From contig NZ_OU015430.1 of assembly GCF_907164845.1 (NCBI RefSeq), positions 2,346,001 through 2,410,000 on the forward strand: 64,000 nt of DNA. Reading direction: 5' to 3'. The notes under the pieces were generated by a model. It saw nothing but the letters and a program-made list of their open reading frames with translations, searched no databases and was not told the origin of the DNA. The first letter of the stretch is position 1; every line of letters begins with the position of its first letter. Origin of the DNA: Lysobacter luteus. Its GTDB lineage: Bacteria; Pseudomonadota; Gammaproteobacteria; Xanthomonadales; Xanthomonadaceae. Position numbers and translations under genes: made by a program. Below are positions 50,228 to 60,996 of this stretch, in pieces.

Positions 50228-50850
50228 GCGGCGGGGCCGACACCCTCGACACGCTGCTCGCCCGGATCGACCGCTGCCGGCTGTGCGCGTCATCAATGCC
50301 GCACACGCCGCGGCCGGTGCTGCGCGCGCATGCCGACGCGCGCCTGCTGGTGGTCGGCCAGGCCCCCGGCCGCAAGGTCCACGAAAGCGGCGTGCCCTGG
50401 GACGACGCCAGCGGCCGGCGCCTGCGCGAGTGGATGGGGATCGATTCCGACACGTTCTACGACGCCTCGCGCGTGGCGATCGTGCCGATGGGTTTCTGCT
50501 ACCCAGGCAAGGCCGGCTCGGGCGATGCGCCGCCGCGCCCGGAATGCCGGGCCACCTGGCACCCGCAGCTGCTGCCGCTGCTGCCCAACGTCGAACTCAC
50601 CCTGCTGATCGGCCAGTACGCGCAGGCGCACTTCCTGGGCCGCCGCCGCAAGGGCAGCCTGACCGCGACCATGCGCGCATGGCGCGAGTACCTGCCGACC
50701 CACCTGCCGCTGCCGCACCCGAGCCCGCGCAACGTCGCGTGGTTCAAGGCCAACCCGTGGTTCGAGGGCGAGGTGTTGCCGACGCTGCGCGAGCGGGTGG
50801 GTGGATTGTGGCGGAACGCCGGTCACCACCCCGATGCAGGAGCGACGTAA
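50224..50850 (+). CDS. Uracil-DNA glycosylase superfamily protein
   Basis: A 208-residue member of the UDG superfamily. RLLVVGQAPGRKVHESGVPWDD is motif 1 (GQAPG) and LPLPHPSPRNVAWFK is motif 2 (HPSPRN), the base-excision active-site pair; CRLC near the N-terminus could contribute a metal site. GTG 50224 is chosen because it overlaps the upstream stop (GTGA). The last residues and TAA stop are encoded inside a REP, so the natural C-terminus was probably replaced by the insertion. Enzymatic specificity is unknown. Confidence 0.85.
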   Translation: MSGGADTLDTLLARIDRCRLCASSMPHTPRPVLRAHADARLLVVGQAPGRKVHESGVPWDDASGRRLREWMGIDSDTFYDASRVAIVPMGFCYPGKAGSGDAPPRPECRATWHPQLLPLLPNVELTLLIGQYAQAHFLGRRRKGSLTATMRAWREYLPTHLPLPHPSPRNVAWFKANPWFEGEVLPTLRERVGGLWRNAGHHPDAGAT

Positions 50851-50907
50851 GTCGCGAGCGGAGCATCGCGTCACGGGGTCGACGGGTCGCGACTACGTCG
50901 CTCCTAC
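50836..50907. repeat. REP inverted pair (GTAA type) overlapping the upstream stop codon
   Basis: Copy 50836-50857 has GCAGG instead of GTAGG; the inverted copy 50887-50907 has lost one base in the loop. They lie 29 nt apart. The TAA at 50848-50850 in the first copy ends the glycosylase-family gene. Confidence 0.88.
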
Positions 50908-50928
50908 ATCGCGCGTTTCTTTGCCGTC

Positions 50929-51936
50929 CTATCCGGAGAAGTGGACGTAGCCGCTCTGCCGCGGCTGCCACGGGGCACCGTCACCATCCACTGCCCGCAC
51001 ACCCTCGCCTTCGACCATCCGGCCGACGCGGGTGACCGGCACCACGCCCGTTGCGAGCGCCTCGATGCGCTCGCGCATCGCCGGTGCGGCGGTGAAACAC
51101 AACTCGTAGTCGTCACCGCCGGTCGCCTGCAGTTCGCGTCGTCGCTCCGCCTCGAAGCTGGCCGCCAGGGCCGGTGAGCACGGCAGCCGGTCCACCTCGA
51201 CGTCCGCGGCGAGCCTGCTTGCCTGGCAAATATGGCCGAGATCGGCGATCAGCCCGTCGGAGATGTCGATGGCCGCGTGGGCCATGCCGGCCAGTTGGAG
51301 CCCGAGTTCGACCCGCGGCGTGGGCCGGTCGAGGCGCGGACGCAGTGACGCGAGGCGCCCTGACCCGCCGTCGGGGTCCGCGGCCAGCAACGGACCTGCT
51401 TCGCAGGCGACGACCACCGGCTCGTCCGCCGCCTGCAGCAGGGCCAGCGCCGCCGCGGCGTCGCCCAGCCCCCCGCTGACCCAGATGTCGTCGCCGGCGA
51501 CCGCACCGTCGCGCCGCAGCGCGCGGCCGGGTGCCACCAGACCGTGCACGGTCACGCATACCGACAGCGGCCCACGCGTGGTGTCGCCGCCGACGAGGGC
51601 GATGCGGTGGCGCGCCGCGAGGTCGAGGAAACCGTCGAGGAACCCGTCCAGCCAGCTCGGGTCCGGCTCCGGCAAGGACAGCGACAGGGTGCACCAGGCC
51701 GGCTCGGCGCCCATCGCGGCCAGGTCGGACAGGTTGACGGCCAGCGCCTTCCAGCCGATGTCGGCGGCGGCGGTCCCCGGCGGGAAGTGCACGCCCACGT
51801 TGAGCGTGTCGGTCGCGACCGCCAGCTGCGCGCCCGGCGGCGGTTGCAGCAGGGCGGCGTCGTCACCGATGCCCAGGACCACGTCGTCACGGGGGGCGAC
51901 GCGGGCGCGGATGCGTTCGATCAGCCCGAATTCCAT
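50929..51936 (-). CDS. thiL: Thiamine-monophosphate kinase
   Basis: Phosphorylates thiamine monophosphate to the active cofactor. The 335-residue product has the PurM-like fold with GIGDDAALLQPPPG, AADIGWKALAVNLSDLAAMGAEP, VGGDTTRGP, AAIDISDGLIADLGHI and TGGDDYELCF, all metal and substrate motifs of the family. It follows nusB by 27 nt at the end of the riboflavin operon, a conserved gene order. Confidence 0.96.
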   Translation of the reverse strand: MEFGLIERIRARVAPRDDVVLGIGDDAALLQPPPGAQLAVATDTLNVGVHFPPGTAAADIGWKALAVNLSDLAAMGAEPAWCTLSLSLPEPDPSWLDGFLDGFLDLAARHRIALVGGDTTRGPLSVCVTVHGLVAPGRALRRDGAVAGDDIWVSGGLGDAAAALALLQAADEPVVVACEAGPLLAADPDGGSGRLASLRPRLDRPTPRVELGLQLAGMAHAAIDISDGLIADLGHICQASRLAADVEVDRLPCSPALAASFEAERRRELQATGGDDYELCFTAAPAMRERIEALATGVVPVTRVGRMVEGEGVRAVDGDGAPWQPRQSGYVHFSG

Positions 51937-51963
51937 CGCGCTACCTCGGTGACGTCGACGGGG

Positions 51964-52425
51964 TCAGCGGTCGCGCGGCGCCTGCGCCTCGACCGCGCGC
52001 CACTCCGCCGCGGCGCGGTCGAGCACGCCGTTGACGTAGGTGTGCCCGTGCTCGGCGCCAAAGCGCTTGGCGGTCTCGATCGCTTCGTTGATCACCACGC
52101 GGTACGGCACGTCGGGCCGGTGGCGCAATTCGTAGGCGGCGATGCGCAGCACCGCGCGCTCGATCGCGTCGACCTGCTCGATCTCGCGGTCGAGGAACGG
52201 CGCGAGCGCGCCGTCGATGTCGACACGGTGGTCGTGCACGCCGTGAACCAGGTCCTCGAAGTAGGCCAGGTCGGCCACTTCGCGTGCCTGCTCGTGGGCG
52301 AACTGGGCGACCACCTCGCGCACCTTGGCGCCCGACAGCTGCCAGGCATAGACGGCCTGCAGCGCGCGGCGACGCGCGCGCGAGCGGGCGACGGGGTCAA
52401 TGCCATCGGCGCGACGTCGGTTCAT
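51964..52425 (-). CDS. nusB: Transcription antitermination factor NusB
   Basis: Partner of NusE/S10 binding boxA in rRNA leaders. The 153-residue product has the all-helical NusB domain (about 15-145): [33 protein letters not shown] and [15 protein letters not shown] then [10 protein letters not shown]-like [12 protein letters not shown]. The ATG overlaps the ribH stop (ATGA). Confidence 0.96.
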   Translation of the reverse strand: MNRRRADGIDPVARSRARRRALQAVYAWQLSGAKVREVVAQFAHEQAREVADLAYFEDLVHGVHDHRVDIDGALAPFLDREIEQVDAIERAVLRIAAYELRHRPDVPYRVVINEAIETAKRFGAEHGHTYVNGVLDRAAAEWRAVEAQAPRDR

Positions 52426-52889
52426 GCCAGTTGCTCCAGAAGGTGGGCCATCTCGATCACCGCCTGCGCGGCTTCCTCGCCCTTGTTGCCGTGGTTGCCG
52501 CCGGCACGCGCCTCGGCATCCTCGAACCGCTCGACCGCGAGCACGCCATTGCTGACCGGCACCCGGTGGTCGATCTGCGCGCGCATCAGGCCTTCCGCGC
52601 AGCGGTCGGCGACGTGCTCGTAATGGCGGGTGTCGCCGCGGACCACGCACCCCAGCGCGACGATGCCGGCATGGCGCCCGGCCTGGCCGAGCCGCGCGGC
52701 CACCAGCGGCAGCTCCCAGGCACCCGGTACCCGGACCACGTCGACCGCGTCCTCGGCGACGCCATGGTCGGCGAACGCCTTGCGCGCGCCGGCCACGAGG
52801 GTATCGGTGATGCGGGGGTTCCAGCGGCTGGCGATGATCGCGAAGCGCGCGCCCGGGGGGCTGCGCAGGTCGCCTTCGATATGGGGCAT
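52422..52889 (-). CDS. ribH: 6,7-dimethyl-8-ribityllumazine synthase
   Basis: Condenses dihydroxybutanone phosphate with the ribitylamino-pyrimidine to lumazine. The 155-residue product has [31 protein letters not shown], the catalytic-site [16 protein letters not shown] and [18 protein letters not shown] with [12 protein letters not shown]. It forms icosahedral shells or pentamers in other species. Coupled to nusB; a 110-nt gap separates it from ribBA. Confidence 0.97.
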   Translation of the reverse strand: MPHIEGDLRSPPGARFAIIASRWNPRITDTLVAGARKAFADHGVAEDAVDVVRVPGAWELPLVAARLGQAGRHAGIVALGCVVRGDTRHYEHVADRCAEGLMRAQIDHRVPVSNGVLAVERFEDAEARAGGNHGNKGEEAAQAVIEMAHLLEQLA

Positions 52890-52999
52890 GGGCGGGTCGG
52901 TGGCGATTGGAGGGGTAGTTTAGCCGGCTTGGGCAGCGGGGCCCGGCGGCCCGGACCTGCCGACGCGGCGGTGCGATGGTGCGCGTGACCGGATCGGCG

Positions 53000-54097
53000 C
53001 TACACGTACTCGACCACTTCCAGGCCGAAGCCGGCCAGGCCGATCTGCTTGCGCGGGGTGCCCAGCACGCGGAGCTTGCCCAGGCCGAGGTCGGCGAGGA
53101 TCTGGCCACCGGCACCGTTGCGCCGCCATTCGCTCAGCGCCTCGCCGCGCGCAGGCTTGCCGTCGGGTTCGGGCTGTTCGCGGATGCGGGCCAGCAGGGC
53201 GTCGGGCCCGACGCCCTCGCCGAGCAGCACCAGCGCACCACACCCTTCGGCGGCGATCGTCGCGAGCACGTCGCCCACCGCAGGGCCGAAATCCGCGCGG
53301 CGCCAGTGCAGCGCATCGCTCAGCGGGTTCTGCATGTGCACCCGCACCAGCGTCGGCGTCGCCGGGTCGGGCCGGCCGCGTAGCAGCGCGAAATGCAACC
53401 CGTGGCTGAGCCGGTCGCGGTAGGTCACCAGCTGGAACGGGCCATGGTCGGTCTGGATCTCGCGCGCATCGACCCGCTCGACCGTGTGTTCGGTCTCGAG
53501 CCGATAGCGGATCAACTCCTCGATCGAGCCGATCTTCAGCCCGTGCTCGGCGGCGAACCGCTCCAGCTCCGGCCGCCGCGCCATGGTGCCGTCCGCATTG
53601 AGGATCTCCACCAGCACGCCGGCCGGTTCCAGACCGGCCATCAGCGCAAGGTCGGCGGCGGCCTCGGTGTGGCCGGCACGGTTGAGCACGCCGCCGGGTT
53701 GGGCCTGCAGCGGGAAGATGTGGCCGGGCTGGCTGAGGTCGCGCGGCGCTGCGTCCGGCCGCACCGCGGTGCGGATGGTGTGGGCCCGGTCGTACGCGCT
53801 GATGCCGGTGGTGACGCCCTCGGCCGCCTCGATGCTGACGGTGAAGTTGGTGTGGTGGGCCGAGGTGTTGTCGCGCACCATCGGCGGCAGCCCGAGCTGG
53901 GCGCAGCGCTCGCGCGTCAACGACAGGCAGACCAGCCCGCGCGCGTGGGTGACCATGAAGTTGATGTCGGACGGCTTGACCAGCTCGGCGGCCATGATCA
54001 GGTCGCCTTCGTTCTCGCGGTCCTCGTCGTCGACGATCACGACCATGCGGCCGGCGCGGATCTCCTCGAGCAATTCGGGGACGGGGGCGAAGCTCAT
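53000..54097 (-). CDS. ribBA: 3,4-dihydroxy-2-butanone-4-phosphate synthase with degenerate GTP cyclohydrolase II domain (RibBX type)
   Basis: Makes the four-carbon riboflavin precursor from ribulose 5-phosphate. The 365-residue product has a RibB domain (about 1-205) with the acid loop DDEDRENEGDLI, HARGLVCLSL, and GHTEAAADLALMAGL. The C-terminal GTP-cyclohydrolase-II-like domain (about 210-365) lacks the zinc-binding cysteines: the site where RibA has CxGDxFxSxxCDC reads VHMQNPLSDALHWRRADFG. It is therefore probably unable to perform the RibA step. Stop-start overlap couples it to ribE. Confidence 0.93.
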   Translation of the reverse strand: MSFAPVPELLEEIRAGRMVVIVDDEDRENEGDLIMAAELVKPSDINFMVTHARGLVCLSLTRERCAQLGLPPMVRDNTSAHHTNFTVSIEAAEGVTTGISAYDRAHTIRTAVRPDAAPRDLSQPGHIFPLQAQPGGVLNRAGHTEAAADLALMAGLEPAGVLVEILNADGTMARRPELERFAAEHGLKIGSIEELIRYRLETEHTVERVDAREIQTDHGPFQLVTYRDRLSHGLHFALLRGRPDPATPTLVRVHMQNPLSDALHWRRADFGPAVGDVLATIAAEGCGALVLLGEGVGPDALLARIREQPEPDGKPARGEALSEWRRNGAGGQILADLGLGKLRVLGTPRKQIGLAGFGLEVVEYV

Positions 54098-54696
54098 GGT
54101 TGTTCTCCGGTGGCGAGCAGGCGCTCGACGTAGCGGGCGACGAGGTCGACCTCGAGGTTGACCGGGTCGCCCGGCCGGGTGGTGGCAAACGCGGTGTGGG
54201 CGACGGTGTGCGGCACCAGCGCGACTTCGAAACCGTCGGCATCGACCGCGTTGACCGTAAGGCTGACTCCGTCGACGCAGATCGAACCCTTGCGCGCCAC
54301 GTAACGCAGCACGCCGGCCGGGGCGGTGAAGCGCCAGCGCTGCGCGCGCGCGTCGTCGGTGACCGACTCGACCGTGCCCATGCCATCGACATGGCCGCTG
54401 ACCAGGTGGCCGCCGAGGCGATCGTCCGGGCGCATCGCGCGCTCCAGGTTGACCGCTGCGCCGGCCGGCAACGCGCCCAGCGTCGTCAGCGCGAGGGTCT
54501 CGGTGGACGCGTCGGCCTCGAAGCCGTCGGCGTCGAACGCCACCACGGTCAGGCAGGTGCCGTTGACCGCGATGCTCTCGCCGAGCCGCACGTTGTCGAA
54601 CGGCAGTGTGCCGGCCTCGATGCGCAGGCGCGCGTCGCCGCCACGTGCCTCGCGCCTGGCCAGCCGGCCGACGCCCTCGATGATGCCGGTGAACAT
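54094..54696 (-). CDS. ribE: Riboflavin synthase subunit alpha
   Basis: Dismutates two lumazines to riboflavin. The 200-residue product has the two lumazine-binding repeats: MFTGIIEGVGRL with ESIAVNGTCLTVV (first) and DGMGTVESV with GSICVDGVSLTVNAVD (second). It is the first gene after the FMN riboswitch. The start ATG 54696 gives the invariant MFTGIIE N-terminus. Confidence 0.97.
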   Translation of the reverse strand: MFTGIIEGVGRLARREARGGDARLRIEAGTLPFDNVRLGESIAVNGTCLTVVAFDADGFEADASTETLALTTLGALPAGAAVNLERAMRPDDRLGGHLVSGHVDGMGTVESVTDDARAQRWRFTAPAGVLRYVARKGSICVDGVSLTVNAVDADGFEVALVPHTVAHTAFATTRPGDPVNLEVDLVARYVERLLATGEQP

Positions 54697-54774
54697 CAGC
54701 GCGCCTCCCGGTGGTGGGTGGCGAAATCGGTTCGGGTGGGGCTGGACATGGCTACGTTTCCCGCAAGGTGAGCG

Positions 54775-54795
54775 AAAAACGCCACAAGGCATGGC
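54775..54795 (-). other. T-run dyad downstream of the FMN riboswitch, possible expression platform
   Basis: On the minus strand the short dyad GCCA/TGGC (54792-54795 and 54781-54784) is followed by five T residues (54775-54779), between the riboswitch aptamer and ribE. It could be the weak terminator that FMN stabilises; the stem is short. Confidence 0.35.
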
Positions 54796-54823
54796 CGGCG
54801 CACGGCGGGTGCCGGGCGCGAGC

Positions 54824-54982
54824 CGTCTTCTTTCATCCGGACTGTGACCGTCGGCTCCGGCATCGGACCGGATCTGCTGACCCCCCGGCGCTGGATTGCC
54901 GGGGGCGCTCGCGGGCTCGTCGTGGCTGCTGGAGCCGGTCGACCTACCGCCGGTGGGGAGTTTCGCCCCGCCCTGAAGACGT
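54824..54982 (-). promoter_or_regulatory. FMN riboswitch (RFN element) controlling ribE-ribBA-ribH-nusB-thiL
   Basis: The minus strand has the full RFN aptamer: the 5' half GGGCGGGGCGAAACTCCCCA followed by CCGGCGGTAGG, and the 3' half GAGCCGACGGTCACAGTCC followed by GGATGAAAGAAGACG. Helix P1 closes CGTCTTC with GAAGACG. It lies 128 nt upstream of ribE and 97 nt after the ribD stop, so FMN represses the ribE-thiL run; ribD lies upstream and is not under it. The 382-base gap holds no gene. Confidence 0.95.
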
Positions 54983-55009
54983 TGGTGGTGCCGCCTGGGC
55001 GGCGCGGCG

Positions 55010-55015
55010 ATTCTA
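55010..55015 (-). promoter_or_regulatory. -10 element of the riboswitch promoter
   Basis: TAGAAT on the minus strand lies about 28 nt before the aptamer begins, leaving a short leader. The -35 region is not recognisable. It implies the riboswitch operon starts here independently of nrdR-ribD. Confidence 0.5.
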
Positions 55016-55078
55016 GCACCGGGACCCGCCGCAACCGGCCCGTCGGCGGAACGCTGCGTCCGGCCGGCGCGCCCGGGT

Positions 55079-56170
55079 TCAGCCGCGCGGGCGCAGCAGC
55101 AGCCGGATATCGCCGCCGAGCTGGCGCGAGTCGACGATGTCCATCTGCAGCCGCTCGTCCATGTGCTCGATGTTGAGGCCGTCGAACAAGGGGCGCGCTT
55201 CGGACCCGAGCAGCACCGGGGCGACATACAGCAGCAGCTCGTCCACCAGCCCGGCATCCAGGAACGCCGCCGCGAGCGTCGCGCCGGCCTCGACCTGGAC
55301 CTCGTTGATCCCGCGCTCGGCCAACAACTTGAGCACCCGGTTGAGGTCGAAACGGCCCCGCTCGACGTCGACCACCGCCAACTGCGCACTGATCCCGCGG
55401 CCCAGCTTGGTATGGGGCGCGTGCACGTACAGCGTCGGCGCATCGCCCTCGCGCACCCGGCCGCGGTGGACGGTCGCCAGCCCCGGGTCGAGCACGACCC
55501 GCAGCGGCGGCTCGAACGGTTGCGCTTCGTCGAGCCGCACGGTGAGCGAGGGGTCGTCGGCCAGCACGGTGCCGGCACCGGTCACGATGGCACCGGCGCG
55601 GGCGCGCCAGTGCTGCACGTCATTCCGCGAAGCCTCGCCGGAGATCCACTTGGACTCGCCGTTGGCGAGTGCGCTGCGCCCGTCGATGCTGGTCGCCAGC
55701 TTGACCCGTACCCACGGCCGCCCGCGTACGACGCGCGACACGTAACCGCGGTTCAGCTCGCGCGCCTCCGTTTCCATCAGGCCGTCGACCACGTCGATGC
55801 CGGCGGCGACCAGGCGGTCGAATCCGGCGCCGTCGACCTGCGGGAACGGATCGCGCATGGCCGTGACGACCCGCGCCACCCCGGCCTCGACCAGCGCATC
55901 GGCACAGGGGCCGGTGCGGCCGGTGTGCGCGCACGGCTCGAGCGTCACGTAGACGGTGGCGCCGCGGGCCTGCTCGCCGGCCGCCTGCAGGGCGACCACC
56001 TCGGCGTGCGCCTCGCCGGCGCGCTGGTGGAACCCCTCGCCGACCACCTCGTCGCCGCGCGCGATGACGCAGCCCACCATCGGGTTGGGCCGGGTCGTAT
56101 AGGCGCCCCGTTCGGCCAGGCGCAGCGCACGGGCCATCATCAGGTGGTCGGTGGCGGTGAAGTCGGACAT
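55079..56170 (-). CDS. ribD: Bifunctional riboflavin deaminase/reductase
   Basis: Deaminates and reduces the pyrimidine after the RibA step. The 363-residue product has the cytidine-deaminase zinc site in HAEVVALQAAGEQARGA then VTLEPCAHTGRTGPCADAL, and a C-terminal RibD reductase domain (about 150-363; VRVKLATSIDGRSALANGES, VQVEAGATLAAAFLDAGLVDE). ATG 56170 is used since MSDFTATDHLMMARAL begins the family alignment. It follows nrdR by 31 nt. Confidence 0.96.
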   Translation of the reverse strand: MSDFTATDHLMMARALRLAERGAYTTRPNPMVGCVIARGDEVVGEGFHQRAGEAHAEVVALQAAGEQARGATVYVTLEPCAHTGRTGPCADALVEAGVARVVTAMRDPFPQVDGAGFDRLVAAGIDVVDGLMETEARELNRGYVSRVVRGRPWVRVKLATSIDGRSALANGESKWISGEASRNDVQHWRARAGAIVTGAGTVLADDPSLTVRLDEAQPFEPPLRVVLDPGLATVHRGRVREGDAPTLYVHAPHTKLGRGISAQLAVVDVERGRFDLNRVLKLLAERGINEVQVEAGATLAAAFLDAGLVDELLLYVAPVLLGSEARPLFDGLNIEHMDERLQMDIVDSRQLGGDIRLLLRPRG

Positions 56171-56201
56171 CGGTACTCCCTGGTGCGACGCCGGCCGGAG
56201 C

Positions 56202-56723
56202 TCAGCGCCTGCGTGGCTTGCCCGGCGCGATGGCGTCACCGCCCAGCAGCGGCAACTGCCCCTCGCCGGAGTTGTCGTTCTCGAGGCGGTCGAGTTCCTC
56301 GCGGAAATCGGCCACGTCCTCGAAGGCGCGGTAGACCGAGGCGAACCGGACGTAGCCGACGTGGTCGAGTTTGCGCAGTTCGGCCATCACGAACTCGCCG
56401 ACGCGCATCGACGCCAGCTCGCGCTCGGCGGTCATGCGCAACTGGTGCACGACCGCGCGCACCGCGGCTTCGATCTGTTCTTCCGAGACCGGCCGCTTCT
56501 GCAGCGCACGGTCGAAGCCCGAGCGCAGCTTGCGCGCGTCGAACGCCTCGCGCCGACCATCGGACTTGATGATCACCGGCAGCTTCAGCTCGATCGTCTC
56601 CAGCGTGCTGAAGCGCTCGCCACAGGCCTCGCAGACGCGGCGCCGGCGGATGGTCGCGCCATCGTCCGACACCCGCGAGTCGATCACGCGGGTGTCGGCG
56701 TGCTGGCAGAAGGGGCAATGCAA
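56202..56723 (-). CDS. nrdR: Transcriptional repressor NrdR
   Basis: ATP/dATP-sensing repressor of ribonucleotide reductase genes. The 173-residue product has the zinc ribbon MHCPFC with [13 protein letters not shown], then an ATP-cone domain (about 49-139, [19 protein letters not shown]). The family N-terminus M-x-CPFC requires a TTG start at 56723; there is no ATG or GTG in frame before it. A clear Shine-Dalgarno sequence is not visible. It lies 27 nt after glyA and before ribD, a conserved trio. Confidence 0.95.
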   Translation of the reverse strand: MHCPFCQHADTRVIDSRVSDDGATIRRRRVCEACGERFSTLETIELKLPVIIKSDGRREAFDARKLRSGFDRALQKRPVSEEQIEAAVRAVVHQLRMTAERELASMRVGEFVMAELRKLDHVGYVRFASVYRAFEDVADFREELDRLENDNSGEGQLPLLGGDAIAPGKPRRR

Positions 56724-56750
56724 AGGGTCAGCCCGGCCGCGGCGGCCGGC

Positions 56751-58004
<1,254 letters not shown>

Positions 58005-58154
58005 TGCCGCTCCGGGAGTGAGGTGGGGGGTGGCGTCGAGTTTAGCCGCCGGCGGGGGCGCCGGGCCATCCGGCCGGTTCCGGGCCCGCCCACCGGGGCG
58101 CCCCGGTTCTGAACGGCCTGCGCCCCGCCCGATGCAGCCGCGGCCGCGATCCGC

Positions 58155-58160
58155 GATAAT
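58155..58160 (+). promoter_or_regulatory. Candidate -10 of the ettA promoter
   Basis: GATAAT lies 72 nt upstream of the ettA start in the glyA-ettA divergent gap (58005-58231). No matching -35 stands out. The rest of the gap is GC-rich with no gene. Confidence 0.4.
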
Positions 58161-58231
58161 GGCGGGCTATCGAATCCCCCTCACCCCGGCCCTGCCCCGC
58201 AGGCCGCCGGGCGCACGCCTGCGGAGCACCC

Positions 58232-59893
<1,662 letters not shown>

Positions 59894-59897
59894 CGAC

Positions 59898-59928
59898 GCA
59901 CGCCCGCGGCGACGCGGGCGTTCTTTTC
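59898..59928 (+). terminator. Rho-independent terminator of ettA
   Basis: Nine-base arms ACGCCCGCG (59900-59908) and CGCGGGCGT (59913-59921) with a four-base loop run into TTCTTTTC, starting 7 nt after the ettA stop. Confidence 0.88.
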
Positions 59929-59942
59929 GGCATCGGGTCTTC

Positions 59943-60016
59943 GTAGGAGCGACGTAAGTCGCGACCCGGCGGACGCCCGGGACGCCGTACAGGGTCGCGA
60001 CTCACGTCGCTCCTAC
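59943..60016. repeat. REP inverted pair (GTAA type)
   Basis: Copies 59943-59964 and, inverted, 59995-60016 (loop variant CTCA) are separated by 30 nt, between the ettA terminator and pyrF. Confidence 0.9.
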
Positions 60017-60060
60017 AATCGTGGCGACGCACTGCCTGTCGACAACACCGAGGAACGACG

Positions 60061-60888
60061 ATGGAATTCATGCAGGCACTGCGGCAACGCTGGTCGAACG
60101 CCGATTCGCTCGTCTGCGTCGGCCTCGACCCGGAACCGGCGAAGTTCCCGGCCCGATTCGGCAGCGACCCGGACGCGGTGTTCGCATTCTGCCGCGCCAT
60201 CGTCGACGCGACCGCCGGGCACGCGTGCGCATTCAAGCCGCAGATCGCGCATTTCGCCGCGCTCGGCGCCGAGGATGCGCTGACCCGGCTGATCGCCCAC
60301 ATCCACGCCGCGCACCCGGGCATCCCGGTGATCCTCGATGCCAAGCGCGGCGACATCGGCAGCACCGCCCGGCACTACGCCGCTGAAGCCTTCGACCGGT
60401 ACGCCGCCGACGCGGTGACCGCCAACCCCTACCTCGGCCGCGACTCGGTCCAGCCGTTCCTCGACCGCGCCGACCGCGGCGTGGTGATCCTGTGCCGCAC
60501 GTCCAACCCCGGCGCCGCCGACCTGCAGGACCTGCCGGTGCAGGCCGCCGGTGGCACGCAGCGCCCGCTCTACCAGCACGTGGCCGAGACCATCGCGCGT
60601 GACTGGAACGGCCACGGCAACTGCGCGCTGGTGGTCGGCGCGACCTGGCCGGAACAACTGCGCGAGGTCCGCGCCATCGTGGGCGACATGCCCTTCCTGG
60701 TGCCCGGCGTCGGTGCCCAGGGCGGCGACGTCGAGGCGGTGGTGCGCAATGCCCGCACCGCCGACGGCACCGGCCTGATGGTCAGCTCGTCGCGCGCGAT
60801 CCTGTACGCGTCGCAGGGGGACGACTTCGCCGATGCCGCGGCTGCCGCGGCGCAGGCGCTGAAGGAACAGGTCAACCGGTATCGGTGA
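60061..60888 (+). CDS. pyrF: Orotidine-5'-phosphate decarboxylase, type 2
   Basis: Final step of UMP synthesis. The 275-residue product is the longer type 2 form: VCVGLDPEPAKFP at the N-terminus, FKPQIAHFAALG, the catalytic LDAKRGDIGSTA with Lys and Asp residues, and VPGVGAQGGDVEA. GAGGAACG precedes the ATG. Type 2 PyrF is uncommon in Gammaproteobacteria but usual in Xanthomonadaceae. REP pairs flank it on both sides. Confidence 0.95.
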   Translation: MEFMQALRQRWSNADSLVCVGLDPEPAKFPARFGSDPDAVFAFCRAIVDATAGHACAFKPQIAHFAALGAEDALTRLIAHIHAAHPGIPVILDAKRGDIGSTARHYAAEAFDRYAADAVTANPYLGRDSVQPFLDRADRGVVILCRTSNPGAADLQDLPVQAAGGTQRPLYQHVAETIARDWNGHGNCALVVGATWPEQLREVRAIVGDMPFLVPGVGAQGGDVEAVVRNARTADGTGLMVSSSRAILYASQGDDFADAAAAAAQALKEQVNRYR

Positions 60889-60921
60889 TGGCGGTTTTGC
60901 CGTGATCGGGTGGTGTTTCTT

Positions 60922-60985
60922 GTAGGAGCGGCTTCAGCCGCGATCGTGCGTCCTGCCATACGATCGCGGCTGAAGCCGCTCCTAC
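60922..60985. repeat. REP inverted pair (TTCA type), perfect
   Basis: Copies 60922-60945 and, inverted, 60962-60985 are perfect 24-nt reverse complements with a 16-nt spacer, the tightest pair in the window. They lie between convergent pyrF and the glycosyltransferase gene, where the hairpin could act as a bidirectional stop. Confidence 0.93.
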
Positions 60986-60996
60986 AGACCGCGGGT

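Noticed and set aside
54697-54823. Small open reading frame in the ribE leader
   Set aside because: No ribosome site and no coding bias; the stretch is better explained as the riboswitch expression platform.
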